Source: UBA4055 sp964648295 (GTDB taxonomy: Bacteria > UBA4055). Taken from it: a stretch of 64,000 bases of DNA. Location of the stretch: the NCBI GenBank assembly GCA_964648295.1, contig CAZYNH010000003.1, forward strand, positions 124,001-188,000, given 5' to 3'. Both the position numbers and the translations under genes were made by a program. The notes under the pieces are model-generated. The model was not told the origin of the DNA and made no database searches. It saw nothing but the letters and a program-made list of their open reading frames with translations. Shown here piece by piece: positions 8,262 through 17,150 of this stretch (the first letter of the stretch is position 1; the number at the start of each line of letters is the position of its first letter).

Positions 8262-10796
8262 TTATTTAAGAAGAGTTATCTTTCTTATCATCCGCCTTCC
8301 GTTTAAATCTTTAATACCAATGAAATAAATGCCGGAGACATTACTTCCTGCCGTCCATTTTACTGAATGATCTCCCTTTGTGAATTCGCGGTTCTCAAAG
8401 ATCGTGTCCACGGCTTCTCCGCGGGTATTAAATACCGTTAAGGTGAGGTTTGCGGTCCTGTCAGTAGAAAAACTGATGACAGTTGAAGGGTTGAAAGGGT
8501 TCGGGTAGTTCTGGTGAAGCATAAGCCCGGAGACTAAAGATGTCCCGTCGGATTCGATACCGGTGTTGGTTGAAAACCCGAGAGGCTTTATTGAGGACAC
8601 ATTCCTGTCATCTGTTACCCGGAATTTGATTGTCCAGCTATGATCGATCTCCAAAGCAGTTCCGCTGAAAACTCCGTTCCTGTCTATACTCATGCCGTAG
8701 GGATATTCAGAAGTCGAGAAAGCTGTTTTCAGACCTGACGGATCTGATAAATTTGACAGAGACGAAATGTGCGCATCGACGGGTCTTCCGTTGGATATAC
8801 CGGATGCCCACAATATTCCGGGGGTCATGTTTTCACCATAAAAAAACTCAATTCGTGAATCGGCATAAATACGGCATTCAAAGTCCAGATCAATTTCAGG
8901 CTGGTCCCACATTGATGTTATCCATCTGACAGTAAGGCAGTTATAACTGACTGAATAGTAGATGCCGTCCCCGTCATCAGGATATGCCATAAGGTCCGCG
9001 CCGTAAGGTGTAATGGCCTTGAAAGCAAGTATATCTCCTTCGCTCCGGACATACTCGAACTGTCCGCCGAAAAGAATGGATCCGTCGGTTATCACGGTAA
9101 CCCTGTCGTGAAGTTTTCCGTAGAAGGGAAAGCTGAACGGAAGTTCTATTACAGCAAAGCCGTCATCGTCATTTGTCATGGATAACAGATTGTCAGGAGA
9201 AAGATCGAAATCTCCTGTATTATCGACTTCAGAGTAGTCAAATACAATATCCCAGCGATATGGCGGATAGCCGCCGGAAGCAGAAAGAGTCTGTTCGTAA
9301 AACACTCCGGGATCAGCGTTCGGCAGAACTGAATCGCCGATGACCGGACCGTTATAATCTATCATGGCATTTACCGAAACATATGTGATCTTATTCGCTC
9401 CTATCTGAACGCCTGTCTGAGGGCTGATGTATTCATTTGACTGGTCGTCTGTTATAGAAAAAGAAGTTATGCTTCCTCTTCCGGATGTTCCGTCTTGTTT
9501 ATGCTCGACACACAGGAAGAATTTTGCTTTAGATCCTGCCTGAACATACGACAGAAGAGGACTTATGTCCAGACCGAATTCAAGAACGTTCGAATCTCCC
9601 TTCATTCCGTAGGCTCCGCCCTGGTAATTAAAGTGGGGGAACTGGAGAGTATATTCAGGTTCTGCGGCTGTAGTATCTGATGAAACACCCGCAAAAATCT
9701 TAATTTCTTTACGGTCGCTGAAGTTTATCGTTGCCTTCAGATTCAGAGTCGGAGAGAAATCGTCTCTTATTCTTACAGTATGAACGCTGTTGGTCCATAT
9801 ACCGCCTTCCTCCAGAGACATTGCGAGAGTCCTGTAGGCGACCCAGGCTTTTCCTCCGTTGGCCCATCCCGTGCCCCATGAATTTACCATCAGAAGCCCG
9901 CCGACCTCCCAGTCTCTCATATCAACTATGCCGTCGCCGTTTATGTCAATGTCATTAGTAAATTTCCCGTCAGCGTTAAAGTCCCATTTTAAAGAGTCGT
10001 TATAACCGGTAAAGGTCATTGCGTGATTCACATTCTGGTCCCATTTCAGCACCATAAGCTGCCCCGGATTCTCAGAAGCAGCGGGAAGCGAACCCATATT
10101 GAAAGTATAGCTTACGCCTGCCGCGAAATTAACTACGCCGCCGCCGGGTGAACCGTCGCAGTAGTCGTTGAAATACTGCTTCAGTGTCTGAAGTCCTTCA
10201 GGTGTACCTACAGGAATTGTCAGCACTTCGACGATCCTTTTATCCATTCCTGAACTGTACTTGGAGAAACCGTCCATCCATAATTTATACATGGTTTCGG
10301 ATTCAGTTGAAGGCCACATTCCGCCGTATGTTGTAACATTGGGTATACCTCCGGCGTTAATTATATCCCAGCCTGCAAAGTACGTCGATCCGTTAGCCCC
10401 CGATCCGTCGTTCAGGAAGTTATAAGTATAGTGAGTAGGGAACTGGTTGTCAGCCACATCAGCCGCTGTTCCGTTCAGCATGTTAATCTCGTATGTAAAG
10501 TTATAGCCTACGCCGCTTGCCTGCGCGCAGCTTCCCCCCATCTGGCTGAATATCGGCCTGAAATAAGACTGGTCTGTATTGTCAAGTTTGTAGGGTAGAT
10601 ATTTTGCGTTATTTTTGTATTTAGCGGGCAGAGTAAGTTTGGGATAAGAATCAATTTTCTTCATTTCTTCCGCATCCGGCATCTTCCAACCGCCGGCCCA
10701 CCAAGGTTCACCGTTCGGGTCAGGATTCATGTTTATCAGTTCGGCGAACATCAGCTGCGTGAGTAAGACAGCTAAGATAATCGATATTTTTTTCAT
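8262..10796 (-). CDS. Secreted papain-like (C1) cysteine protease with C-terminal sorting module
   Basis: The chosen start (ATG 10796, AGG nine bases upstream) gives MKKISIILAVLL, a signal peptide; an in-frame ATG at 10805 lies too close to that site. Residues ~85-310 form a C1 peptidase: QMGGSCAQAS with nucleophile Cys90, NHAMTFTGY with His ~257, and VNSWGTGW with Asn ~303. Between His and Asn is an Asp/Asn-rich segment resembling EF-hand loops (DINGDGIVDMRDW). An Ig-like putative domain follows near 510 (GGYPPYRW). The last ~85 residues carry QNYPNPFNPS and end KITLLK, like FlgD-like/type IX sorting domains of FCB bacteria. Likely exported or cell-surface; the substrate is unknown. Confidence 0.88.
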   Translation of the reverse strand: MKKISIILAVLLTQLMFAELINMNPDPNGEPWWAGGWKMPDAEEMKKIDSYPKLTLPAKYKNNAKYLPYKLDNTDQSYFRPIFSQMGGSCAQASGVGYNFTYEINMLNGTAADVADNQFPTHYTYNFLNDGSGANGSTYFAGWDIINAGGIPNVTTYGGMWPSTESETMYKLWMDGFSKYSSGMDKRIVEVLTIPVGTPEGLQTLKQYFNDYCDGSPGGGVVNFAAGVSYTFNMGSLPAASENPGQLMVLKWDQNVNHAMTFTGYNDSLKWDFNADGKFTNDIDINGDGIVDMRDWEVGGLLMVNSWGTGWANGGKAWVAYRTLAMSLEEGGIWTNSVHTVRIRDDFSPTLNLKATINFSDRKEIKIFAGVSSDTTAAEPEYTLQFPHFNYQGGAYGMKGDSNVLEFGLDISPLLSYVQAGSKAKFFLCVEHKQDGTSGRGSITSFSITDDQSNEYISPQTGVQIGANKITYVSVNAMIDYNGPVIGDSVLPNADPGVFYEQTLSASGGYPPYRWDIVFDYSEVDNTGDFDLSPDNLLSMTNDDDGFAVIELPFSFPFYGKLHDRVTVITDGSILFGGQFEYVRSEGDILAFKAITPYGADLMAYPDDGDGIYYSVSYNCLTVRWITSMWDQPEIDLDFECRIYADSRIEFFYGENMTPGILWASGISNGRPVDAHISSLSNLSDPSGLKTAFSTSEYPYGMSIDRNGVFSGTALEIDHSWTIKFRVTDDRNVSSIKPLGFSTNTGIESDGTSLVSGLMLHQNYPNPFNPSTVISFSTDRTANLTLTVFNTRGEAVDTIFENREFTKGDHSVKWTAGSNVSGIYFIGIKDLNGRRMIRKITLLK

Positions 10797-10829
10797 GGAT
10801 GACATCCTTTTACTTTTTTTGATTACCTG

Positions 10830-10858
10830 AATATAATGAAAGAAAATGAAATTGTAAA
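10830..10858 (-). promoter_or_regulatory. Promoter of the secreted protease gene
   Basis: On the minus strand, TTTACA (10858-10853) and TATATT (10835-10830) are separated by 17 bases, about 34 bases before the ATG at 10796. Confidence 0.65.
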
Positions 10859-10942
10859 GTTAACATTTTTATGTAATATTTTACTTGCAAATGACAGATT
10901 ATTTTTCATTATTATGGGTTAAAAATCGGAGATGATCATAGA

Positions 10943-11665
10943 ATGATGGAAAATAATGATCTGAAAGCAGGCTCAAACCTGTTTATCGGTAATGATGTTA
11001 AGGTCGGTCAGAATTGTGTGATCGGGCATAATGTTGTTATTCATGACGGTACGGTTATAGGGGACAATGTAAGGATAGATGACAACACTGTGATCGGGAA
11101 GCAGAAAATGAAGTCTCCGAATTCGGCTATGGCGACAGATGAGCTTCTTTCGCCGGCAAAGATCGGCAACGGCGTTCTTATCGGCGCCGGAGTTGTTATT
11201 TACGCAGGCGCGGAGATCGGCGATAAAGTTCTTGTCGCGGATCAGGCGGCGGTCCAGTTCGGCGTGAAGATAGGCGAGATGACTATAATCGGCAGAGGGG
11301 TTCTTGTTGAATCAAAATGTACGATAGGCAAAAAATGCAAGATCGAGTCTAACGCCTATATCACGGCCCTTTCCGAGATCGGAGATTACTGCTTTATCGC
11401 CCCGTGCGTTGCCACGAGCAACGACAATTTTGCCGGCAGGTCAAAGGAAAGGTTCAAACATTTTAAAGGCGTGACGGTAAAAGACGGCGGCAGGATAGGT
11501 GTAGGAGCAAAGATACTGCCCGGTGTAACGATAGGGGAGGACGCGATGGTAGCCGCGGGTTCGGTCGTGACAAAAGACGTGCCTGCCGGAAGAATATGGG
11601 CGGGAGTGCCGGCAAAAGATTTCGGCGCCGTTCCGGAAGATCAGCTATTAAAAAATAATTTATAG
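10943..11665 (+). CDS. Left-handed beta-helix (hexapeptide repeat) acyltransferase
   Basis: The 240-residue protein consists of tandem hexapeptide repeats ([IV]GxxxxI pattern: IGHNVVIHDGTVIGDNV, VLIGAGVVIYAGAEIGD and others). It ends in the catalytic-domain signature VTIGEDAMVAAGSVVTKDVP followed by WAGVPAK, as in sugar-nucleotide N-acetyltransferases of the WbpD/FdtC/WlbB type. It should acetylate an amino sugar using acetyl-CoA as a trimer. It begins ATGATG; the first ATG is given. Its partner gmhA starts eight bases downstream, pointing to surface-sugar synthesis. Confidence 0.87.
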   Translation: MMENNDLKAGSNLFIGNDVKVGQNCVIGHNVVIHDGTVIGDNVRIDDNTVIGKQKMKSPNSAMATDELLSPAKIGNGVLIGAGVVIYAGAEIGDKVLVADQAAVQFGVKIGEMTIIGRGVLVESKCTIGKKCKIESNAYITALSEIGDYCFIAPCVATSNDNFAGRSKERFKHFKGVTVKDGGRIGVGAKILPGVTIGEDAMVAAGSVVTKDVPAGRIWAGVPAKDFGAVPEDQLLKNNL

Positions 11666-11673
11666 GTGGGATT

Positions 11674-12261
11674 ATGCCTCTGGAAAATCTGAAGAACTCA
11701 TTTGTTGAAGCGCAGAGAATGCTTGGAGAATTTATTTCTGACGAAAAGAACATAAAAAAGGTCAAAGATATTGTAATGTGTATAGTGGAGGCCTTCGACA
11801 GCGGCAAGAAAGTTATCATCTGCGGGAACGGCGGCTCAATGACTGATGCCATGCATTTCGCTGAAGAGCTTACAGGCAGATTCAGGTCGGACAGGAAAGC
11901 GCTACCGGCCATATCAATTTCCGACCCGTCGTTTATAACCTGCGCCGCTAACGATTTCGGTTTCGAAGAGGTATTCGCCAGAGGGGTCGAGGCCTACGGA
12001 AAGCCGGGCGATGTGTTCATAGGACTTTCAACTAGCGGCAATTCTCCTAATATCATCAAAGCTTTAGAAAAAGCCACAATGTTAAGAATGAATACGATTC
12101 TGTTTCTTGGTAAAGACGGCGGAAAGCTTGCCGGAAAAGCCGGTCACGAGATAATTATTAAAGGTAAAACGAGCGACAGGATACAGGAGATCCACATGCT
12201 TGTTCTTCATATCATCGTCGAGGGAATAGAGAAGGTCAAGTTCCCTGATCTCTACGAATAA
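11674..12261 (+). CDS. gmhA: Phosphoheptose isomerase (SIS domain)
   Basis: The 195-residue protein has a single SIS domain with the GmhA landmarks CGNGGSMTDAMHFAEEL near 50, LSTSGNSPN near 118 and SDRIQEIHM near 168. GmhA converts sedoheptulose 7-phosphate to D-glycero-D-manno-heptose 7-phosphate, the first step toward LPS core or S-layer heptose. A GTGGG site precedes the ATG, eight bases after the acyltransferase. The 3' end overlaps the 3' end of convergent deaD by ten bases. The close relative DiaA is an alternative, but the motif set favours GmhA. Confidence 0.88.
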   Translation: MPLENLKNSFVEAQRMLGEFISDEKNIKKVKDIVMCIVEAFDSGKKVIICGNGGSMTDAMHFAEELTGRFRSDRKALPAISISDPSFITCAANDFGFEEVFARGVEAYGKPGDVFIGLSTSGNSPNIIKALEKATMLRMNTILFLGKDGGKLAGKAGHEIIIKGKTSDRIQEIHMLVLHIIVEGIEKVKFPDLYE

Positions 12262-13949
12262 TATTTCTGCTTTTTACTTTTCTTTACTTTCGGCTTGGGA
12301 TCGTGAGGTTCTTTGCCTGAAAGCTCCACATTTAAAGGCCTTCCTTTGAATTCAGCCCCGGAAAAAGCTTTAAGAGTATCTCTGTCGTAACTGCTGTCTA
12401 TCTCGAAAAATGAAAAATTCTTCATCAGGTCTACTTTACCTATCTCAATGTCCCTGTTCCTCAGATGTGTAGCGATCAGTTTTATCATGGCAGGCTTGTC
12501 AAGGCCGTCCCGTGATCCAGCGTTTATGAAAAATCTTGAAAAATTGCCTTTTTTGCCTTGTCTTTGAGCACTAAAACTGTCAGTGTTCCTGTCCCTTGAA
12601 TTATTTTTTACCGACTGGATGTTCTGGTTCAGGTCCGGCGCGTCTTTATAGTACTCAAGAAAACGGTTGAATTCGAGCGAAATGAATTTCTGTATAAGAG
12701 TGTCCCTGTCAAGTTCGCCGAGCTTATCATATATATATGGCAAAAACCTTTCTATCTGGGCTTTATTCACTTCAACATTGACCGCCCTGTCCACCAGATT
12801 GAAAAGCTGCATCTCGCAGATGTTTATCCCGCCCGGGACTTTTTTCTGTTCGAACATGATCTTTGAACGCTGTTCGATCATTCTCAGCTTTGACTTTTCC
12901 TTCATGTGTACGACGGAGATCGATATGCCGCTTTTTCCCGCTCTTCCCGTCCTTCCGCTTCTGTGCAGATAAATATCCGGGTCGTCGGGAAGGTTATAGT
13001 TAATTACATGGCTGAGGTTATTCACATCGAGTCCCCTGGCCGCCACATCCGTTGCAACAAGAAGCTGAAGGTGACCCGTTCTGAAACGGTTCATAACCTG
13101 GTCGCGCTGTGCCTGCGACAGGTTGCCGTGAAGAGCGTCCGCGTTGTAGCCGTCGGCTATCAGTTTGTCCGCGACCTCCTGTGTCTCCTCCCTTGTCCTG
13201 CAGAAAATTATCCCGTAGATATCCGGGTTAACATCAGCTATCCTCTTGAGAGCAAGGTATCTGTCTCTGGCATGAACAAGATAGTAATAGTGCTCGACAT
13301 TCTCAGCGGCCACATTCTTCTGCCCGGCGGATATTTCCTCCGGGTCTTTCATATAGTTCTTTGCTATCTGAGCTATTTCCCTGGGCATTGTAGCCGAGAA
13401 AAGAAGGGTCTGCCTGTCGGGTGTTGCTGCGGAAAGAATAGAATCCAGGTCTTCTTTGAATCCCATGTTGAGCATCTCGTCCGCTTCGTCGAGCACGAGG
13501 AAGGATATCCTGTCGAGGATCAGGCACTGTTTATATACAAGATCGAGGACTCTGCCCGGGGTTCCCACAACAATATGCGCCCCTTTTTTGAGCGCGCGGA
13601 TCTGATTCTCGATGCTCGCCCCGCCGTAAACTGCCGCGACGGATATGCCGGGAAGGTATTTCGAATAGCTGTTAAAATCTTTGGTGATCTGCATGCAGAG
13701 TTCTCTTGTCGGGCACAGAACGAGCGCCTGGGTATCCCTCTTACGCGGATCTGTCCTCTGAATTATCGGAAGCCCGAAAGCCGCTGTTTTGCCCGTCCCG
13801 GTCTGCGCGAGGCCGACAAGGTCTCTTTTTGAAGCGAGAAGGTGCGAGATAGTTTTATCCTGGATCGGGGTCGGTTTTACAAATCCCATTTCGGAGATGG
13901 CGTCGATTATTTCCTCACGCAGCCCCGCTTCTCTAAATTCTTTCATCAT
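12252..13949 (-). CDS. deaD: DEAD-box RNA helicase with DbpA-type RNA-binding domain
   Basis: The 565-residue protein has the full helicase core: Q motif (FVKPTPIQ), AQTGTGKTAAF, PTREL, GTPGR, DEAD, SAT, and HRSGRTGRAGKSG. Residues ~475-550 form a DbpA/CsdA-type RNA-binding domain (FFINAGSRDGLDKPAMIKLI). It should remodel structured RNA, for example during ribosome assembly or cold adaptation. It starts with two ATGs and overlaps the 3' end of typA by 17 bases, so it is probably co-expressed with typA. The choice between deaD/csdA and dbpA names is uncertain. Confidence 0.92.
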   Translation of the reverse strand: MMKEFREAGLREEIIDAISEMGFVKPTPIQDKTISHLLASKRDLVGLAQTGTGKTAAFGLPIIQRTDPRKRDTQALVLCPTRELCMQITKDFNSYSKYLPGISVAAVYGGASIENQIRALKKGAHIVVGTPGRVLDLVYKQCLILDRISFLVLDEADEMLNMGFKEDLDSILSAATPDRQTLLFSATMPREIAQIAKNYMKDPEEISAGQKNVAAENVEHYYYLVHARDRYLALKRIADVNPDIYGIIFCRTREETQEVADKLIADGYNADALHGNLSQAQRDQVMNRFRTGHLQLLVATDVAARGLDVNNLSHVINYNLPDDPDIYLHRSGRTGRAGKSGISISVVHMKEKSKLRMIEQRSKIMFEQKKVPGGINICEMQLFNLVDRAVNVEVNKAQIERFLPYIYDKLGELDRDTLIQKFISLEFNRFLEYYKDAPDLNQNIQSVKNNSRDRNTDSFSAQRQGKKGNFSRFFINAGSRDGLDKPAMIKLIATHLRNRDIEIGKVDLMKNFSFFEIDSSYDRDTLKAFSGAEFKGRPLNVELSGKEPHDPKPKVKKSKKQKYYS

Positions 13950-15765
13950 TTCCTTTGTTTTTCATTCTGTTCTGTCTTTTTCTGTCATTGACATCAAGAA
14001 ATTTCTTTCTCAATCTTATATTTTCAGGTGTTATCTCAATGAGTTCGTCTTCCTCAATATACTCAAGTGCCTGCTCAAGAGTTATCATCCTCGGCGGACT
14101 GAGCTTGATAGCGTCGTCCGAGCCGGATGCTCTGACATTGGACATTTTTTTGTTTTTTATAACATTAACATCCAGATCGTCCTCTCTGGAGTGCTCGCCT
14201 ACTATCATTCCCGCGTAGACTTCAGTTCCCGGGGTTATGAACATCTCTCCTCTGTCCTGGAGGTTCCACAGCGAATACGCAACAGCCGTACCCTGCTCTA
14301 ACGACACAAGCACGCCTCTTGTACGCTTCGGTATCTCGCCTTTATAGAACTCGTACTCATAAAAAGAGTGGTTTAGAATACCTGTTCCTCTGGTCTCGGT
14401 CATGAATTCATTAGAAAAACCTATCAGTCCTCTCGCCGGAACCTTGAACTCCAGCCTTGTGTAGCCGTCGCCTCCCTGAACGAGATTAAGAAGCTCTCCT
14501 TTTCTAATACCGAGTTTTTCGATAACAACGCCGGTGTAATCATCAGCCACATCTATCACAGCCAGCTCTATAGGCTCGGTTTTCCTGCCGTCAATATCCC
14601 TGTATATTACTTCGGGTTTTGATACCGCGAACTCGTAGCCTTCCCTCCGCATGTTCTCGATGAGAATTCCCAGCTGAAGCTCGCCTCTTCCTTTTACAAG
14701 GAACTGATCAGGCAGGTCGGTCTTTTCTATCCTGATGCTTATGTTGGTCTGAAGTTCGCGTTCGAGCCTGTCCCAGATATTGCGCGATGTTACCCATTTT
14801 CCTTCCAGTCCCGCGAACGGGGAGTCGTTTACCATGAATGTCATGGCCAGAGTAGGTTCGTCCACATTGATCAGCGGCAGAGGTTCCTGATGCTCCTTGT
14901 CCGTAACCGTCTCACCCACATCTATCATAGCCAGTCCTGCCAGAGTTACTATATCGCCTGCCGAAGCGGACTTAGAATCCACTTTTTTAAGTCCGTCATA
15001 GGTGAACAGTTTAGATATTCTGTACAACAGGCGCTCTCCGTCCCTTTTCATCAGAACAACCTCGTCTCCAAGCCCGGCTTTTCCCCTGTGTATCTTGCCC
15101 GTTCCCATTTTCCCGAGATAATTGTCGTACTCGATCGCCGAGACAAGGAACTGGAACGGCCCTTCCTCGTTGCCTTCAGGCTCTTTCACTTTTTCGATTA
15201 TCGTGTCAAGAAGGGGAAGAAGATTAACATCCTCATCCTCAAGATGATATTTAGCAATGCCTTTTTTTGCTGAAGCGTAAATAACGGGAAAGTCAAGCTG
15301 TTCGTCTGTGGCGCTCAGCTCAACGAAAAGGTCGAACACCTTGTCAAGAACCTCGTGCGGCGTGCAGTTCGGCCTGTCGATCTTGTTTATCACTACAATG
15401 GGTTTAAGTCCAAGCTGAAGCGCGTTTTTTAACACATATTTGGTCTGAGGCATCGGGCCTTCAAAAGCGTCGACCAGCAGAAGAACCGAATCGACCATTT
15501 TCATGATCCTCTGCACCTCACCGCCAAAATCCGCGTGGCCGGGCGTATCAACGATATTTATTTTGTAGCCTTTGTAATGAATGGAAGCGTTTTTTGAGAA
15601 AATAGTGATCCCTCTTTCTTTCTCGATGTCGTTGGAATCCATTATTCTCTCTTCTACTTTCTGATTGTCCCTGAAAAAACCTGTCTGCTTTAAAGCGGCA
15701 TCAATTAGGGTTGTTTTCCCGTGGTCTACATGGGCTATTATCGCGATATTTCTTAACTTTTTCAT
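13933..15765 (-). CDS. typA: Ribosome-associated translational GTPase TypA/BipA
   Basis: The 610-residue protein shows G1 AHVDHGKTTL near residue 12, the switch I ERGITI, G3 DTPGHADFGGE, and G4 NKIDRP. These are followed by EF-G-like domains III and V and the TypA-specific C-terminal part (GTAVAYSLWNLQDRGEMF, VIKNKKMSNVRASGSDDA). It binds the ribosome and assists 50S assembly and stress growth. Length is normal (~605-615). It precedes deaD, has its own promoter at 15798-15826, and is divergent from an EamA transporter. Confidence 0.97.
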   Translation of the reverse strand: MKKLRNIAIIAHVDHGKTTLIDAALKQTGFFRDNQKVEERIMDSNDIEKERGITIFSKNASIHYKGYKINIVDTPGHADFGGEVQRIMKMVDSVLLLVDAFEGPMPQTKYVLKNALQLGLKPIVVINKIDRPNCTPHEVLDKVFDLFVELSATDEQLDFPVIYASAKKGIAKYHLEDEDVNLLPLLDTIIEKVKEPEGNEEGPFQFLVSAIEYDNYLGKMGTGKIHRGKAGLGDEVVLMKRDGERLLYRISKLFTYDGLKKVDSKSASAGDIVTLAGLAMIDVGETVTDKEHQEPLPLINVDEPTLAMTFMVNDSPFAGLEGKWVTSRNIWDRLERELQTNISIRIEKTDLPDQFLVKGRGELQLGILIENMRREGYEFAVSKPEVIYRDIDGRKTEPIELAVIDVADDYTGVVIEKLGIRKGELLNLVQGGDGYTRLEFKVPARGLIGFSNEFMTETRGTGILNHSFYEYEFYKGEIPKRTRGVLVSLEQGTAVAYSLWNLQDRGEMFITPGTEVYAGMIVGEHSREDDLDVNVIKNKKMSNVRASGSDDAIKLSPPRMITLEQALEYIEEDELIEITPENIRLRKKFLDVNDRKRQNRMKNKGNDERI

Positions 15766-15797
15766 GTTCCCGCATGCGTAAATTAAATTAGGGTCGG

Positions 15798-15826
15798 AAT
15801 ATATTGATTATTTACTCTTTTTACAA
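15798..15826 (-). promoter_or_regulatory. Promoter of typA (interlocked with the eamA promoter)
   Basis: On the minus strand, TTGTAA (15826-15821) and TATATT (15803-15798) are separated by 17 bases, about 33 bases before the typA ATG. It overlaps the opposite promoter at 15804-15832 almost completely. Confidence 0.65.
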
Positions 15827-15832
15827 TATAAT
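15804..15832 (+). promoter_or_regulatory. Promoter of the EamA transporter gene (interlocked with typA promoter)
   Basis: TTGATT (15804-15809), 17 bases, then a perfect TATAAT (15827-15832), 28 bases before the GTG start at 15860. Confidence 0.75.
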
Positions 15833-15859
15833 TCTTGAGAAATTTTAAGGAAAACACCG

Positions 15860-16711
15860 GTGATATACCTGCTGCTTGCCATACTTTCAAGCGCCTCGAT
15901 AGCTCTGATCCTGAAATTCAGCGAAAACAGGGGTCTCAACCGTTTTGCCGTCACATCCGCCAACTATGTCGCCGCTTTCAGCGTTAGTCTGTTCCTGACA
16001 TTACGGAGCGGAAACGGTTTTTCCGTACCGGCGATCCGGGATGTTTACGCGATAGGCATTTTCGCCGGAATTCTCTATTTTCTCGGTTTCATCTATATCC
16101 TTAAGAGCATAAAGCAGAACGGCGTCGGGCTTACCGGCGCGGTCTCGAAAACGGGGATAATTCTGCCTGTATTACTCTCGATGATTCTTTGGAAAGAAGT
16201 TCCGGGCGTTTTGCAGTCATTAGGTGTGCTTCTGTCATTATCCGCAATGATTCTGATAAACCTCGACATAAAGGATATTCGTTCCTTCAAAAGCTTAAAC
16301 GCCACTCTTATCCTTCTCTTTCTGATAGCCGGAACAGCCGAATTCACAACAAAGCTGTTTGAAAGATACTGTATCGCCGAAAACAAACCTTTATACCTTT
16401 TCATAATCTTCTTCAGCGCTTTCTGGATAAGCGCTTACTTTACATTTTCATCGTACAAAAAAGGCGGAAACATCACAAAAACCGACATCGTGACCGGCCT
16501 TTTTGTAGGTATTCCGAACATGTTCGCGTCTTTTTTTCTCATCGAGTCGCTGAGGTACTACAAAGCATCAATAGCTTTTCCGGCTTACAGTTCCGGAACG
16601 ATAGTACTAATAAACATCGGCGGAATTCTGATCTTTAAAGAAAAACTCAGCCGTAAAAACGCGCTCGCCGTCGGTATGATAATCGTAGCGATAGTTATGA
16701 TGAATATGTGA
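15860..16711 (+). CDS. EamA/DMT-family transporter
   Basis: The 283-residue protein has about ten hydrophobic segments arranged as two five-helix halves, the EamA (drug/metabolite transporter) layout. Each half ends in a short SxxILWKE/GGILIFKEKLS-type segment. It is an inner-membrane exporter or importer of unknown substrate. The start is GTG at 15860 with AAGG nine bases upstream. It is monocistronic and divergent from typA. No terminator is visible before the convergent repeat-protein gene, whose stop is 11 bases away. Confidence 0.82.
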   Translation: MIYLLLAILSSASIALILKFSENRGLNRFAVTSANYVAAFSVSLFLTLRSGNGFSVPAIRDVYAIGIFAGILYFLGFIYILKSIKQNGVGLTGAVSKTGIILPVLLSMILWKEVPGVLQSLGVLLSLSAMILINLDIKDIRSFKSLNATLILLFLIAGTAEFTTKLFERYCIAENKPLYLFIIFFSAFWISAYFTFSSYKKGGNITKTDIVTGLFVGIPNMFASFFLIESLRYYKASIAFPAYSSGTIVLINIGGILIFKEKLSRKNALAVGMIIVAIVMMNM

Positions 16712-16722
16712 GTATTAAAATT

Positions 16723-17046
16723 TCACAACCCGAGTAGTTCTGACAGTTTCCAGACAGCCTGTCCATAGCCGGATTCGATATAGATTCCAACTTGTGCGAT
16801 AAGCGAATTAGCTAAAGCTATCTGCGCAAGAGCGTAATAAGCCAGTGTTATCTGTCCCATGCTGAAGACCCCGATGCCGATCTGGGATATATTAACTACT
16901 CCAACACCGAACTGTCCTATTGCTATTATGCCTTTCGCTACCACGGGCGTCCGGTTTTTGCTGTATCTGAAGGAAATATGAATAAGCGGGACGCCGAATA
17001 CTTCGAAACCGCTTTTATATTCCCAGCCGAACCCTTCTTCTCTCAT
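16723..17046 (-). CDS. Small protein with five ten-residue hydrophobic repeats
   Basis: The 107-residue product is not a family I can name. Residues ~40-92 consist of about five ten-residue units of pattern GVxxIGQxxI (GIIAIGQFGV, GVVNISQIGI, GVFSMGQITL, AYYALAQIAL, ANSLIAQVGI), with Gln at a fixed position. The N-terminal 30 residues are soluble and end RTPVVAKG. The repeats could form a small beta-solenoid or a Gly-zipper membrane assembly. It is a real gene: it has a GGAGG-type site, an ATG at 17046 and a well-formed promoter (17069-17097). Confidence 0.75.
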   Translation of the reverse strand: MREEGFGWEYKSGFEVFGVPLIHISFRYSKNRTPVVAKGIIAIGQFGVGVVNISQIGIGVFSMGQITLAYYALAQIALANSLIAQVGIYIESGYGQAVWKLSELLGL

Positions 17047-17068
17047 TCTCCTGTGCCTCCGTTAAATA

Positions 17069-17097
17069 AATATACTAATCCGTTGCTTATTATCCAA
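17069..17097 (-). promoter_or_regulatory. Promoter of the decapeptide-repeat gene
   Basis: On the minus strand, TTGGAT (17097-17092) and TATATT (17074-17069) are separated by 17 bases, 23 bases before the ATG. It overlaps the cysS promoter on the other strand. Confidence 0.65.
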
Positions 17098-17111
17098 ATT
17101 TTATTTAATTT
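17083..17111 (+). promoter_or_regulatory. Candidate promoter of cysS
   Basis: TTGCTT (17083-17088) and TAATTT (17106-17111) are separated by 17 bases and end 40 bases before the ATG at 17151. The match is weaker than for its neighbours. Confidence 0.45.
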
Positions 17112-17150
17112 TAGAGCTTAGCAATGAAGTCGAAGTATCGGAGGAAGACA

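Noticed and set aside
12906..13832. A 308-codon open frame on the plus strand
   Set aside because: It lies entirely antisense to deaD, has no ribosome site and gives a low-complexity, Cys/Arg/Val-rich product; it is a shadow of the helicase coding strand.
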